Shown here: one piece after another, positions 9,177 through 17,549 of the stretch
How positions within the stretch are numbered: the stretch's first letter is position 1
Layout: each line of letters opens with the position of its first letter
DNA from: Ralstonia sp. UNC404CL21Col
GTDB taxonomy: Bacteria; Pseudomonadota; Gammaproteobacteria; Burkholderiales; Burkholderiaceae
Direction: 5' to 3'
NCBI RefSeq assembly: GCF_000620465.1
Contig: NZ_JIBE01000003.1
Span: 682,001 to 746,000, forward strand
DNA length: 64,000 bases
Translations under genes and position numbers: made by a program
The notes under the pieces: model-generated
Databases searched by the model: none
What the model was told of the DNA's origin: nothing
The model's input: the letters and a program-made list of their open reading frames with translations, nothing else

Positions 9177-9250
9177 GCGGGCGTCGTATAATGGTAATAC
9201 CCTAGCTTCCCAAGCTAGAGCCGTGGGTTCGATTCCCATCGCCCGCTCCA
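9177..9250 (+). tRNA. tRNA-Gly, anticodon CCC
   Basis: The 74-nt cloverleaf has a 7-bp acceptor stem (GCGGGCG/CGCCCGC), D-stem GTAT/ATAC, anticodon stem CTAGC/GCTAG with loop TTCCCAA (anticodon CCC, reads GGG), T-arm GTGGG-TTCGATT-CCCAT, and an encoded CCA at 9248-9250. A strong terminator follows. Confidence 0.95.
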
Positions 9251-9262
9251 CCGAACTGTCTG

Positions 9263-9285
9263 AAGCCGCCCTCGGCGGCTTTTTT
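9263..9285 (+). terminator. Rho-independent terminator after tRNA-Gly
   Basis: An 8-bp stem AAGCCGCC/GGCGGCTT with a 3-nt loop runs straight into six T residues, 13 nt after the CCA end. Confidence 0.9.
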
Positions 9286-9336
9286 GTTGCCTGCGCGCCC
9301 GTCGCTCCATCGACGAGCAACCGGCACGGGATCTCC

Positions 9337-10110
9337 ATGCAGCCCATCGAACAGCCGGGCACCGGCCCCGACGACATCACGCCGGAATCGCAAGACACCC
9401 ATACTGCGGAGGGCGCCGAGACGGGCGCGGAAACCGGCCACCCGCGCCGCATCCGCTCGTTCGTCCGCCGCGCTGGCCGCACGTCTACCGGTCAGCAGCG
9501 CGCCATCGACGAACTCGGCCCGCGCTTCCTGCTGCCTTACGCTGCCGAGCCCTTGGATTGGGACGCCGCCTTCGGCCGCGCCGGCGCCAAGCGCATCTTC
9601 GAGATTGGCTTCGGCATGGGCGAGACCACGGCCCACATCGCGCAATTGCGTCCGGACGACGATTTCCTCGGCGTGGAAGTGCATGAGCCGGGCGTCGGTG
9701 CGCTGCTCAAGCTCATCGGCGAACGCGAGATCGGCAACATCCGCATCGTTTCGCACGATGCCGTGGAAGTGCTGGCCCACATGATTCCGGAAGGCACGCT
9801 CGATGGCATCCATGTGTTCTTCCCGGACCCGTGGCACAAGAAGCGCCACAACAAGCGGCGCCTGATCCAGAGCCCATTCGTCGCTCGCCTGGCCGCGCAC
9901 CTCAAGCCGGGCGGCTATCTGCATTGCGCGACGGACTGGGAGGAATACGCCCACCAGATGCTGGAAGTGCTGTCCGCCGAACCGACGCTGGAAAACACGG
10001 CCGACGGCTTCGCGCCGCGCCCGGACTATCGCCCCGTCACCAAGTTCGAGAAGCGTGGCCTGCGCCTCGGGCACGGCGTGTGGGACGTGGTCTTCCGCAA
10101 GCGGGCCTGA
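9337..10110 (+). CDS. trmB: tRNA (guanine-N7-)-methyltransferase
   Basis: TrmB (257 residues) makes m7G46 in tRNA variable loops using S-adenosylmethionine. The SAM site [15 protein letters not shown] and the signature [16 protein letters not shown] are both present and diagnostic. The N-terminal ~45 residues are acidic and non-conserved, ending in a basic [12 protein letters not shown] stretch usual for the family. The frame stays open far upstream through the tRNA gene; ATG 9337 is the only sensible start after the tRNA terminator. The gene is convergent with namA across a 10-bp hairpin. Confidence 0.93.
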   Translation: MQPIEQPGTGPDDITPESQDTHTAEGAETGAETGHPRRIRSFVRRAGRTSTGQQRAIDELGPRFLLPYAAEPLDWDAAFGRAGAKRIFEIGFGMGETTAHIAQLRPDDDFLGVEVHEPGVGALLKLIGEREIGNIRIVSHDAVEVLAHMIPEGTLDGIHVFFPDPWHKKRHNKRRLIQSPFVARLAAHLKPGGYLHCATDWEEYAHQMLEVLSAEPTLENTADGFAPRPDYRPVTKFEKRGLRLGHGVWDVVFRKRA

Positions 10111-10118
10111 CCACGTCC

Positions 10119-10146
10119 GCGCACGCTGGCGCGCGTCAGCGTGCGC
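10119..10146. terminator. Hairpin between convergent trmB and namA
   Basis: A perfect 10-bp stem GCGCACGCTG/CAGCGTGCGC with an 8-nt loop lies at the junction of the two convergent genes and overlaps the namA stop region. There is no U-run, so its role in termination is an inference. Confidence 0.5.
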
Positions 10147-11248
10147 CGAAATGCGTATCGCCGAAGAGGTTCTTGGCGTGGCGCGGGAAGGCGCGCCAGT
10201 ATTGCGGCGGCGCCTTGACCGTCGCGCCCAGCTCAGCGGCGGCGGCCCAAGCCCAGTGCGGGTTGTAGAGGAACGCCCGGCCGACAGCGACCAAGTCCGC
10301 ACGCCCTTGCGCGACGATGGCCGCCGCCTCATGCGCCTCGTTGATGAGGCCGACGGCGATGGTCGGGATGTCAGCCTCGTTTCGGATCTTCTCGGCAAAC
10401 GGCACCTGGTAGCCGGTCGATAACGGAATCTGCTGCAGCGGCGACACACCGCCCGACGACGCATCGATCCAATCGCAGCCGCGCGCACGCAGCGCCTGCG
10501 CAAAGACCACCGAATCTTCCGGCGTCCAGCCGCCCTCGACCCAATCGGTGGCCGACACGCGCACGCCCACCGGGATGTTGTCCGGCACGACGGCGCGCAC
10601 CGCATCAAAAATCTCCAGCGGATAGCGCATGCGGTTCTCACGCGAACCGCCGTAGGCATCGGTGCGCTGATTGGCAATCGGCGACAGGAATTCGTGCAGC
10701 AGATAACCGTGTGCGGCGTGCAGTTCGATGGCGGACAGCCCCAGGCGCACAGCACGGCGCGCAGTCTCGACGAACTGATCGCGCACGCGGGCCAGGTCTG
10801 CATCGGTCATTTCGCGGGGCGCGCGCTCTTCGGGGCGCTGCGGCAACGCGGACGGACCGATCGTTTCCCAGCCGCCAGCATCGAGCGCCAGCAACGCGCC
10901 GCCTTCCCAAGGCCGAGCGCTCGAAGCCTTGCGGCCCGCGTGCGCGATCTGCATGCCGATCGGCACCAGCGCGTTCTGCCGAATGGCAGCCAGCGTGCGC
11001 TCAAGCGCAGCTTCGGTCGCGTCGTCCCACAAACCCAGGCAGCCGTTGGTGATGCGACCTTCCGGCGACACCGCGGTCGCCTCGATCATCAGCAACCCGG
11101 CACCCGACAGCGACAGGCTGCCCAGATGCGTGTGATGCCAGGCCGTGGCTTGGCCGTTGTCGGCCGAGTACTGGCACATCGGCGAGATGACGATGCGGTT
11201 CTCAAGCGTGAGACCGCGCAGGGAGAAAGGCTGGAAGAGAGCACTCAT
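10136..11248 (-). CDS. namA: NADH:flavin oxidoreductase / old yellow enzyme, YqjM (NamA) type
   Basis: The 370-residue FMN-dependent ene-reductase reduces activated C=C bonds of electrophilic compounds and may serve detoxification. It starts FQPFSLRGLTLENRIVISPM, followed by CQYS, the cysteine that tunes FMN in YqjM-type (thermophilic-like) enzymes. HAAHGYLLHEFLSP and the C-terminal VAVGRAFLYNPHWAW are family landmarks. The length fits (~340-370). It lies downstream of uppP on the same strand, 119 nt away, with an 8-bp hairpin (11322-11342) between, so cotranscription is doubtful. The physiological substrate is unknown. Confidence 0.87.
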   Translation of the reverse strand: MSALFQPFSLRGLTLENRIVISPMCQYSADNGQATAWHHTHLGSLSLSGAGLLMIEATAVSPEGRITNGCLGLWDDATEAALERTLAAIRQNALVPIGMQIAHAGRKASSARPWEGGALLALDAGGWETIGPSALPQRPEERAPREMTDADLARVRDQFVETARRAVRLGLSAIELHAAHGYLLHEFLSPIANQRTDAYGGSRENRMRYPLEIFDAVRAVVPDNIPVGVRVSATDWVEGGWTPEDSVVFAQALRARGCDWIDASSGGVSPLQQIPLSTGYQVPFAEKIRNEADIPTIAVGLINEAHEAAAIVAQGRADLVAVGRAFLYNPHWAWAAAAELGATVKAPPQYWRAFPRHAKNLFGDTHFGAR

Positions 11249-11367
11249 GATCGGGAGATTCGGCAGTCAGCGGCTGACGGAAGAAACCGCCAGTGTGTCC
11301 GAATCCGCCCGATCGTGCAGACGGTGCGAAAGCCTCGCACCGAGGAAGGGAAATGCTCGCCGGTGGC

Positions 11368-12249
11368 TTAGGCCTGCCAGGCGATGAGGTGCGTATAGGC
11401 CGTCACCAGGACGATGATGCCGAAGATGATCCGGTACCACGCAAAGCCGCGGAAATCATGCGTGGCGATGAACTTCAGCAGCCAGCGCACACAGAAGAAC
11501 GCCGAGATGAACGCGGCCACAAAACCCACCGCGAAGATCGACAGATCGTCCGCCGACAGCAGCGCGCGCGACTTGTACAGCTCGTACACCGTCGCGCCAA
11601 AAATCACGGGGATCGCCAGGAAGAACGAGAACTCCGTCGCCACCTTGCGCGACAGGCCGAACAGCAGGCCGCCGATGATGGTCGAGCCCGAACGCGACGT
11701 ACCCGGAATCAGCGCGAAGCACTGCGCGAAGCCCACCTTGATGGCGTCGGAGATGCGCAGGTCATCGAGCGTTTCAATGCGCGGCGCGCCAGCCTTGGCG
11801 GCTTCGAGCAGCGCGTTGGCGCGCGGGTCATGCGTCTCGCCGCGATGACGCTCACGCCATTCGGCCCACAGGATCACGAAGCCCCCGAGGATGAACGCCG
11901 ACGCCACCACGATCGGGTTGAACAGATGCGCCTTGATCGCCTTGCCGAAAATCAGCGCAAGCGTGATTGCGGGGATCGTCGCCACGATCACGTTGATCGC
12001 AAAGCGCTGCTGACGCGGATCATTCGGCAGACCCTTGATCACGTCGATGATCTTGTGACGGAATTCCCAGCACACCGCCAGGATGGCGCCGAACTGGATC
12101 ACGATCTCGAAGATCTTGCCCTTTTCGTCATTGAAGTCGAGCAGCTGGCCAGCGAGGATCAGATGGCCGGTACTGGAAATGGGAAGGAACTCGGTCAGGC
12201 CTTCGACGATGCCGAGAATCAGCGCTTTGATGGCGAGTGCGATATCCAT
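11368..12249 (-). CDS. uppP: Undecaprenyl-diphosphatase UppP (BacA)
   Basis: This 293-residue integral membrane phosphatase recycles undecaprenyl diphosphate to the monophosphate lipid carrier used by peptidoglycan and O-antigen synthesis; extra copies give bacitracin resistance. Both catalytic signatures are intact: [14 protein letters not shown] (residues 16-29) and PGTSRSG (182-188). At least seven hydrophobic segments are visible. It is slightly longer than E. coli UppP (273) because of a charged loop near residues 130-165. The DUF1439 gene lies upstream on the same strand with a 52-nt gap. Confidence 0.95.
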   Translation of the reverse strand: MDIALAIKALILGIVEGLTEFLPISSTGHLILAGQLLDFNDEKGKIFEIVIQFGAILAVCWEFRHKIIDVIKGLPNDPRQQRFAINVIVATIPAITLALIFGKAIKAHLFNPIVVASAFILGGFVILWAEWRERHRGETHDPRANALLEAAKAGAPRIETLDDLRISDAIKVGFAQCFALIPGTSRSGSTIIGGLLFGLSRKVATEFSFFLAIPVIFGATVYELYKSRALLSADDLSIFAVGFVAAFISAFFCVRWLLKFIATHDFRGFAWYRIIFGIIVLVTAYTHLIAWQA

Positions 12250-12301
12250 GCAGTAAGCAAAGAGGGAAAAAGAAAACGAAGCGCTGGGCGTGCAGCAGAA
12301 C

Positions 12302-12895
12302 TCAGGGCCGCTTGGCCTGGACGTGCACGCCTTCGGGCAAAACCGTGATTGTACCGGGCTCTACGGCAATGCCAGCCACTTTCAACTGTTCGGGCTTGAA
12401 CGTGTAGACGGCGTAGTCGTTGAGCAACTGGCCGGCAATCAGCGAACCGATCGAGCTGATTTGCGGGCCGATACCGCCGGGCACGTTCTGCAGGTCGAAG
12501 CGATCGACAGTCGGCTGATCCAGGCGAATCGAATGCGTGGGGGCGTCGTAATGCAGGCCGCTGGACACCGCCAACGGCCCCGTCAGCGGCTGGCGGAACA
12601 GCCCGCTCTGCACCACGGCATCTGCCTGGATCGCGATGCGATTTCGCGCCGGGTCGAGCGACACCTGGGGGTTCGACAGCGTCACGTCGAAGAAGCCGAG
12701 AAAGCGCCGCTGGAACGGGAACTTGCGCGCCAGCGCATCCTGCATCTGGCTGCGCGAAAAGGTGTAGCCGTCGCCGGACCAGCCGGTCGGCATGCAAGCC
12801 ACCAGCGTGACGGCAATGGCCACGGCAACGGCGGCCGCACCCGCCCACCAGCGGATTCGGTTGGAGCGGGCAGCAGGTTTCGTGGAATCGGTCAT
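12302..12895 (-). CDS. DUF1439 (YceB-like) lipoprotein
   Basis: The 197-residue protein carries a late lipobox (VTLVAC, Cys34) after a short basic cytoplasmic N-terminus and one hydrophobic segment. The mature part, with [20 protein letters not shown] and later [17 protein letters not shown], has the pattern of the DUF1439/YceB family, whose tube-like fold resembles lipid-binding proteins. Its exact role is unknown; it is probably outer-membrane anchored and faces the periplasm. It ends 6 nt after the stop of the small Cys-cluster gene, so the two are probably one transcript. Confidence 0.75.
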   Translation of the reverse strand: MTDSTKPAARSNRIRWWAGAAAVAVAIAVTLVACMPTGWSGDGYTFSRSQMQDALARKFPFQRRFLGFFDVTLSNPQVSLDPARNRIAIQADAVVQSGLFRQPLTGPLAVSSGLHYDAPTHSIRLDQPTVDRFDLQNVPGGIGPQISSIGSLIAGQLLNDYAVYTFKPEQLKVAGIAVEPGTITVLPEGVHVQAKRP

Positions 12896-12901
12896 GACAA
12901 A

Positions 12902-13159
12902 TCAACGCGCTGCGGTAGCGATTTCAAGTCGGGTCAAAAACTGCATGGCGTGCGTGGCCGAGCCTCCGCACATGTCGGGTTCGGGCTGCAAGCTGCTGCA
13001 GACCGCCGGACGTTCCGGCTGGCCGAAGATACGACAGCCGTTGGTCTCATCCAGTTGCGCACAGCGCACGCCGGCCGGCTTGCCGTTCGGCATGCCAGGA
13101 ATGGGGCTGGAAATGGAAGGCGCGATGCAGCACGCGCCGCAATGAGGTCGACAGTCCAT
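12902..13159 (-). CDS. YkgJ-family Cys-cluster protein
   Basis: The 85-residue protein begins [11 protein letters not shown] and contains eight cysteines in all, including CRIF and CSSL further on. This is the CxxCxxCC-type cluster pattern of the YkgJ (zinc- or iron-chelating, UPF0153) family. GGAAAG upstream supports the ATG at 13159; the longer open frame above it is not coding. It is the first gene of a short minus-strand unit with the DUF1439 lipoprotein and diverges from the TetR gene. The function of the family is not established. Confidence 0.8.
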   Translation of the reverse strand: MDCRPHCGACCIAPSISSPIPGMPNGKPAGVRCAQLDETNGCRIFGQPERPAVCSSLQPEPDMCGGSATHAMQFLTRLEIATAAR

Positions 13160-13339
13160 GCTTTCCGAGTGCGTGAAAACAGGGCGGAAAGCGCTATTGT
13201 GCACCAGCACAATCGAGGCCCAGTCCGATTGACAGTGCCGAAGCCGCTTGACCCACCCCTGCCGCATGCGTACATTAATGACCGAAAAGTAAGTTATCTG
13301 TGAGTCAGTGACCTCGTGCGCTGGCTGACGCCTACCGCC

Positions 13340-14083
13340 GTGACCGATCAAGATTCCGACTCCTCCTCCAAACGCTGGACGCGCCGCAAAGAGGCCCGCC
13401 CCCAAGAACTGGTCGCCGCCGCGCTGAACCTGTTCGTGGCGCGCGGCTATGCGGCCACGCGGCTGGAAGACGTGGCGTCGGCGGCCGGCGTGTCCAAGGG
13501 CACGGTCTACCTGTACTTCGCCAACAAGGAAGAGCTGTTCAAGGCCGTGGTGCAGGAAAACCTGGTGCCCGCGCTGGCCGAGGGCGAGGCCCTGATCGAC
13601 AGTTTTGACGGCACCAGCGAAGCGCTGCTGCACGAGATTCTGATGGGCTGGTGGGAACTCATCGGCGAATCGCCGGCTTCGGGTCTCACCAAGCTGCTGA
13701 TGGCCGAGTCGGGCAACTTTCCCGACCTGGCGCAGTACTACCACGAAGAAGTCATCGACCGCTGCGACCGCCTGTTCGCGCGCATCCTCGAACGCGGCAT
13801 GGCCCGCGGCGAATTCCGCGACGTCAACGTCGATCTCACCACGCTGACCATGGTCGCGCCGATGATCTTCCTGATGATGTGGAAGCATTCGTTCGGCCCC
13901 TGCTCGCACCGAGAGCTGGAACCCAAGGCGTTCATCGCCCACGTCGTATCGCTGCTGCTGCATGGCGTGCTGCGCAATCCGGCGACGGGCGCTGTGATTC
14001 CGCCTCCACCCGCCCTCACCGCACAGCCGTGGCGCACGCTCCCAGAGCGCGCCAACAACCCCGACGAAGGCGCGTCGTCATGA
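13340..14083 (+). CDS. TetR/AcrR-family transcriptional regulator
   Basis: The protein has about 247 residues with an N-terminal TetR DNA-binding domain: [20 protein letters not shown] then [20 protein letters not shown] helical ligand/dimer domain follows and a Pro-rich tail ends it. GTG 13340 (MTDQDS...) is preferred, but an in-frame GTG at 13316 is possible; neither has a clear Shine-Dalgarno site. It diverges from the Cys-cluster gene and precedes the PCMT-like methyltransferase-rhodanese-tolC cluster, so control of the tolC efflux/secretion component is plausible. It could also be the protein that reads the palindromes near gabD, but nothing shows this directly. Confidence 0.85.
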   Translation: MTDQDSDSSSKRWTRRKEARPQELVAAALNLFVARGYAATRLEDVASAAGVSKGTVYLYFANKEELFKAVVQENLVPALAEGEALIDSFDGTSEALLHEILMGWWELIGESPASGLTKLLMAESGNFPDLAQYYHEEVIDRCDRLFARILERGMARGEFRDVNVDLTTLTMVAPMIFLMMWKHSFGPCSHRELEPKAFIAHVVSLLLHGVLRNPATGAVIPPPPALTAQPWRTLPERANNPDEGASS

Positions 14084-14111
14084 CAACGTCTGCCGGAATG
14101 TCCTCCGGACT

Positions 14112-14120
14112 TGCTAAAAT
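14112..14120 (+). promoter_or_regulatory. Possible extended -10 element before the PCMT-like gene
   Basis: TGCTAAAAT fits an extended -10 (TG-n-TAAAAT) 59 nt before the start codon. No good -35 hexamer is visible. Confidence 0.3.
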
Positions 14121-14178
14121 GCCGGGTTTGTCGTCAAACCCTCATTTGCATCACTCGCTCCGCGTGGAAGGCATGCCC

Positions 14179-14829
14179 ATGGACATCGAAAAATCCCGGT
14201 TCAACATGATCGAGCAGCAAATCCGTCCTTGGGACGTGCTCGATACCGACGTTCTCGACCTGCTCAGCGTCGTCAAGCGCGAACACTACGTGCCCGAGGC
14301 CTACCGCGCGCTGGCCTTCGTCGACATGGAAATCCCGCTGGCCGGCGGCCAGAACATGCTGGCGCCGCGCGTTGAAGCTCGCGTGCTGCAAGAGCTGGCC
14401 GTGCGCAAGCACGAAGACGTGCTGGAAGTCGGCGCTGGCTCCGGCTACATGGCCGCCCTGCTGGCCCATCGCGGCCGCCAGGTCACCACGCTCGACATCG
14501 TGCCGGAACTCGTCGCCTTCGCCCGCGACAATCTCTCGCGCAACGGCGTCACCAACGTCGACGTGGTCGAGGCCAGCGGCGCCCAAGGCTGGGGCGACGG
14601 CGTCTACGACGTCATCTGCGTGTCGGGCTCGGTGCCCGCCGTGCCGGAAGCCCTGCTCAAGCAACTCAAGGTTGGAGGCCGCCTCTCGATCTTCGTGGGC
14701 GGCGCGCCGGTCATGGAAGCACAGCTCATCACGCGCATCTCCAACACCGAATATCAGACGCGCAACCTGTTCGAGACGTATGTGACGCCGCTGGTAGGCG
14801 TTCCCGCACCGTCGGCCTTCCGCTTCTGA
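14179..14829 (+). CDS. PCMT-family (protein-L-isoaspartate O-methyltransferase-like) protein
   Basis: The 216-residue SAM-dependent methyltransferase has motif I VLEVGAGSGYMAALLA (residues 81-96) and the overall layout of protein-isoaspartate methyltransferases. The substrate loop that in true Pcm reads roughly GQTISQPY is here GGQNMLAP (56-63), lacking the Ser/Thr residues that contact isoaspartate, so repair activity is doubtful. The start at 14179 is chosen because GGAAGG (14166-14171) lies 7 nt upstream; the ATG at 14173 would leave only 1 nt. It is followed by rhodanese and tolC on the same strand, an arrangement I recall from other beta-proteobacteria. Confidence 0.8.
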   Translation: MDIEKSRFNMIEQQIRPWDVLDTDVLDLLSVVKREHYVPEAYRALAFVDMEIPLAGGQNMLAPRVEARVLQELAVRKHEDVLEVGAGSGYMAALLAHRGRQVTTLDIVPELVAFARDNLSRNGVTNVDVVEASGAQGWGDGVYDVICVSGSVPAVPEALLKQLKVGGRLSIFVGGAPVMEAQLITRISNTEYQTRNLFETYVTPLVGVPAPSAFRF

Positions 14830-14852
14830 TTCCTTTCGGCTCCCCAATCACC

Positions 14853-15185
14853 ATGCAGCAGCTCGCTCCCACCGCCCTCGCCCAATGGCTCGCCGACGCA
14901 TCGCGCGCGAAGCCCGTCCTGCTCGACGTGCGCTGGACGGAGGAGGTGGAAATCTGTGCCATTCCCGGCATCACGCACATCCCGATGGACCAGATCCCGG
15001 CGCGTGCCAGCGAGCTGAATGCTGACCAAGACATCGTCTGCATCTGCCACCACGGCGGGCGCAGCGCGCAGGTTGCGCAGTTTCTGATTCAACGTGCCGG
15101 CTTTGATGCTGCGCGCGTCTACAACCTGCAAGGCGGCGTCCATGCCTGGGCTAACCAGGTGGACCCGCAGATGGCGACGTACTGA
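14853..15185 (+). CDS. Single-domain rhodanese-like protein
   Basis: The 110-residue protein has one rhodanese domain: LLDVRWTEEVEICAIPGITH at the front and the active-site loop CHHGGRS with Cys65. YNLQGGVHAWANQVDP is the usual C-terminal signature. It would carry persulfide sulfur in the cytoplasm; the physiological acceptor is unknown. The gene starts 23 nt after the PCMT-like gene and likely shares its transcript. Confidence 0.88.
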   Translation: MQQLAPTALAQWLADASRAKPVLLDVRWTEEVEICAIPGITHIPMDQIPARASELNADQDIVCICHHGGRSAQVAQFLIQRAGFDAARVYNLQGGVHAWANQVDPQMATY

Positions 15186-15210
15186 TTGGGGAAGCCGCCG
15201 CCGGGCAAAG

Positions 15211-15242
15211 CCCTGTTCACGCTCCACAGGCACTGAACAGGG
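15211..15242 (+). other. Hairpin in the rhodanese-tolC spacer
   Basis: A perfect 9-bp stem CCCTGTTCA/TGAACAGGG with a 14-nt loop lies 59 nt before tolC. There is no U-run; it may be a processing or attenuation structure in the tolC leader. Confidence 0.4.
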
Positions 15243-15300
15243 TCTGACGCGCCCGCGCTGCCTTCCGAACGCGAACGTTTCCTCCTCGCTCGGGGGCTTT

Positions 15301-16767
15301 ATGACTGTTGCTCGCAGTAGCCGTACGCGGATGGCCGCGCGCGGTTCGCTTGTTGTGCTGTGCTGTTCGATGATGCCGATGTTCGCGTGGGCGCAGTCCC
15401 AACCGAACACGGCCGCTGCAACCGACCTCCTCTCCGCCTACCGCGCCGCGCTGGCCAACGATCCGCAATTCGCATCGGCGCGTGCGCAGTCGCTGGCGCA
15501 ACGCGAAAAGCTCACGCAGGGCCGCGCTGGTTTGCTGCCGCAAATCGGCGGCGCCTGGAGTTCCACGCGCATCATCTTCGATCAAACCGCCCCGGCGGAA
15601 TTCAACAAGACGTTCTCGTCGACGGGCTGGACGCTGTCGCTGTCGCAACCGCTCTTCCGCTGGGACCGCTGGGAAACCTACAAGCAAGGCGAGATTGCCG
15701 CGCAAGCCGCCGAGGCTTCGCTGGCGCAGGCGCAGCTCGACCTGATCACGCGCACGGCGCAGGCCTACTTTGACGTGCTCAACGCCCAGGACACGCTGCA
15801 GCTCGCCACCGCGCAGCGCGATGCGATCCAGCAGCAATACGAACAGGCGCGCCGCAACTTCGACGTCGGCAACGCCAACATCACCGACGCGAACGACGCG
15901 CAGGCACGCCGCGACGCAATCGACGCCAGCGTCATCGCCGCACGCAGCGACTTCGAGATCAAGCAGTCGGCGCTCAAGCAGATCATCGGCGAACCCGTTG
16001 GCACGCTGGCCGGCGTGCGCCCAGGCGTCACGATCCCCCTGCCGGAGCCTGCTTCAGCAGAACCTTGGGTGGACCAGGCGCGCAGCTGCAACCTGCAGGT
16101 GGCACTGGCGCAATACAACCTGCAAAGTGCAGAGCGCGATGTGAAGAAGGCCACCGCGGGCCACCTGCCTTCGGTCGACCTCGTGGCGCAGACCGGCCAC
16201 ACCAATGCCAGCGGCAACCAATACCTGCCGTCGCTGCCGGGCGGCGCACGCTTCGACAGTTCACAGATTGGCGTGCAGGTGTCGATCCCGATCTTTGCGG
16301 GCGGTGCGATCCAGTCGCGCGTGCGTGAAAACATCGCGCTGGAAACCAAGGCCGCAAACGATCTTGAGTTCGCCCGCCGTTCTGCCGAACAAGGCGCGCG
16401 GCAAGCCTATATCGGCGTCATTGCCGGACTTGCGCAGGTGAAAGCGCTGGAAGCGGCCGAGCTGTCGGCGCGCACGGCGTACGACTCCAATCAGCTCGCC
16501 TACGGTGTGGGCGTCCGTATCGGCACCGATGTGCTGAATTCGCAGGCGCAGCTCTTTCAGGCACGCCGCGATCTGGCCCGCGCGCGTTACGACACCATCG
16601 TCAACGGGCTGCGGCTGAAGTCCGCCGCCGGCTCGCTGACCGAGGCAGACGTGATCCAGGTGAACACGCTGCTCACGGCCAACGGCTCGAGCGATATCAC
16701 CGCGTTGCCGCCGGCAAGCGCCAAACCTGAATCGGCGAAACCGGCCGGCAAATCCGCCAAACGCTGA
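15301..16767 (+). CDS. tolC: TolC-family outer-membrane channel protein
   Basis: The 488-residue protein has a cleavable signal peptide (hydrophobic core ending MFAWAQ) and the internally repeated TolC architecture: DLLSAYRAALANDPQFASAR begins repeat 1 and a second helical repeat starts near residue 240. Periodic Gln/Ala-rich heptads (QAQLDLITRTAQAYFDVL, YGVGVRIGTDVLNSQAQLFQ) mark the coiled-coil tunnel. It would form the trimeric exit duct for type I secretion or RND/ABC efflux. The C-terminus (SDITALPPASAKPESAKPAG) is a disordered periplasmic tail. The ATG at 15301 is the first codon of the signal peptide. Its stop is directly adjacent to that of the convergent META gene. Confidence 0.93.
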   Translation: MTVARSSRTRMAARGSLVVLCCSMMPMFAWAQSQPNTAAATDLLSAYRAALANDPQFASARAQSLAQREKLTQGRAGLLPQIGGAWSSTRIIFDQTAPAEFNKTFSSTGWTLSLSQPLFRWDRWETYKQGEIAAQAAEASLAQAQLDLITRTAQAYFDVLNAQDTLQLATAQRDAIQQQYEQARRNFDVGNANITDANDAQARRDAIDASVIAARSDFEIKQSALKQIIGEPVGTLAGVRPGVTIPLPEPASAEPWVDQARSCNLQVALAQYNLQSAERDVKKATAGHLPSVDLVAQTGHTNASGNQYLPSLPGGARFDSSQIGVQVSIPIFAGGAIQSRVRENIALETKAANDLEFARRSAEQGARQAYIGVIAGLAQVKALEAAELSARTAYDSNQLAYGVGVRIGTDVLNSQAQLFQARRDLARARYDTIVNGLRLKSAAGSLTEADVIQVNTLLTANGSSDITALPPASAKPESAKPAGKSAKR

Positions 16768-17448
16768 TTAGTGTGTCTGGCCGCGCGGCGGCAGAGGCCG
16801 CTCGGCAAATTGCAGCAGCGCGCCGCTGGTCGTTTTCCAGATGACCTGGCGGCCCTGCTTGCCGTTGGCCGACGGCTGCATGCCGACGGTCGCCAACGGC
16901 GACTTGAGCGCCTCCAGGAACGCGGTTTCCAACTCCATGCGCGCCGGGTCGCACGCCATGCGCGTCGACACCAGATTGCCGAAGCGCATGCCCGAGGCGA
17001 GCTTCTCATACGGCCCCGAGAAGCGATTGCAGCCCGAATAGCCCGACACTACGCCGTTGGCCGCCTCCAGGCCGGCACTGAATTCGATCGAGATCGGCTG
17101 CGTAGCCGGATCAGCGTCGTCGCCTTCCGCGGAAGGCAATTCCTTAGGCGCGGCACCCGACTCCTGCCAACGCACCAGCACGAAGCGTGAGCGGCCTTCG
17201 CCCTGCGCTTGGGCGAGCGTCGCCTGGCCCGGATTGGGCGTTGCGTTGGCGGGCGTCTGTTTGGTTTCAGCGACCGGCGCTGATGCGGCAGCGGGGGCGG
17301 CGGCGGCAGGCGCAGATGACGGCGTCGGGGTCATGCAGCCGGCACCGATGATGGTGGCGGCGGTCACGGCAGCCAGCGCCGCGGCGGTCAGCACCACCCG
17401 GCGCGGCGTTTGCAGAAGGCTCGGCTTGGGTCGATTCGATTGGGACAT
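16768..17448 (-). CDS. META/HslJ-like domain lipoprotein
   Basis: The 226-residue predicted lipoprotein has basic N-terminal residues, then VVLTAAALAAVTAATIIGAGC (lipobox IGAGC, Cys38), and an Ala/Pro-rich linker. The C-terminal ~130 residues hold a META domain: GVVSGYSGCNRFSGPYE and later STRMACDPARMELETAFLEAL, as in HslJ. HslJ-type proteins are linked to novobiocin resistance in E. coli, but the molecular role is unclear. Stops of this gene and tolC abut with no spacer (16767/16768). Confidence 0.82.
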   Translation of the reverse strand: MSQSNRPKPSLLQTPRRVVLTAAALAAVTAATIIGAGCMTPTPSSAPAAAAPAAASAPVAETKQTPANATPNPGQATLAQAQGEGRSRFVLVRWQESGAAPKELPSAEGDDADPATQPISIEFSAGLEAANGVVSGYSGCNRFSGPYEKLASGMRFGNLVSTRMACDPARMELETAFLEALKSPLATVGMQPSANGKQGRQVIWKTTSGALLQFAERPLPPRGQTH

Positions 17449-17549
17449 GAACGGATCGTGAACGGTGACGGAATGCAAACTACACGAAGAGCCATTAGTC
17501 TGTCCGGCTCGCCATGAGTTCGCACGTTTCGTGCCGGACGTAGACAGCG

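Noticed and set aside
9202-10803. Minus-strand open frame of 533 codons across tRNA-Gly, trmB and namA
   Set aside because: It crosses a tRNA gene, two real genes and a terminator, and has Arg/Ser-rich nonsense composition.
14173-14178. ATG at 14173 as the start of the PCMT-like gene
   Set aside because: Only one base would separate it from the GGAAGG ribosome binding site; the ATG at 14179 has normal spacing.
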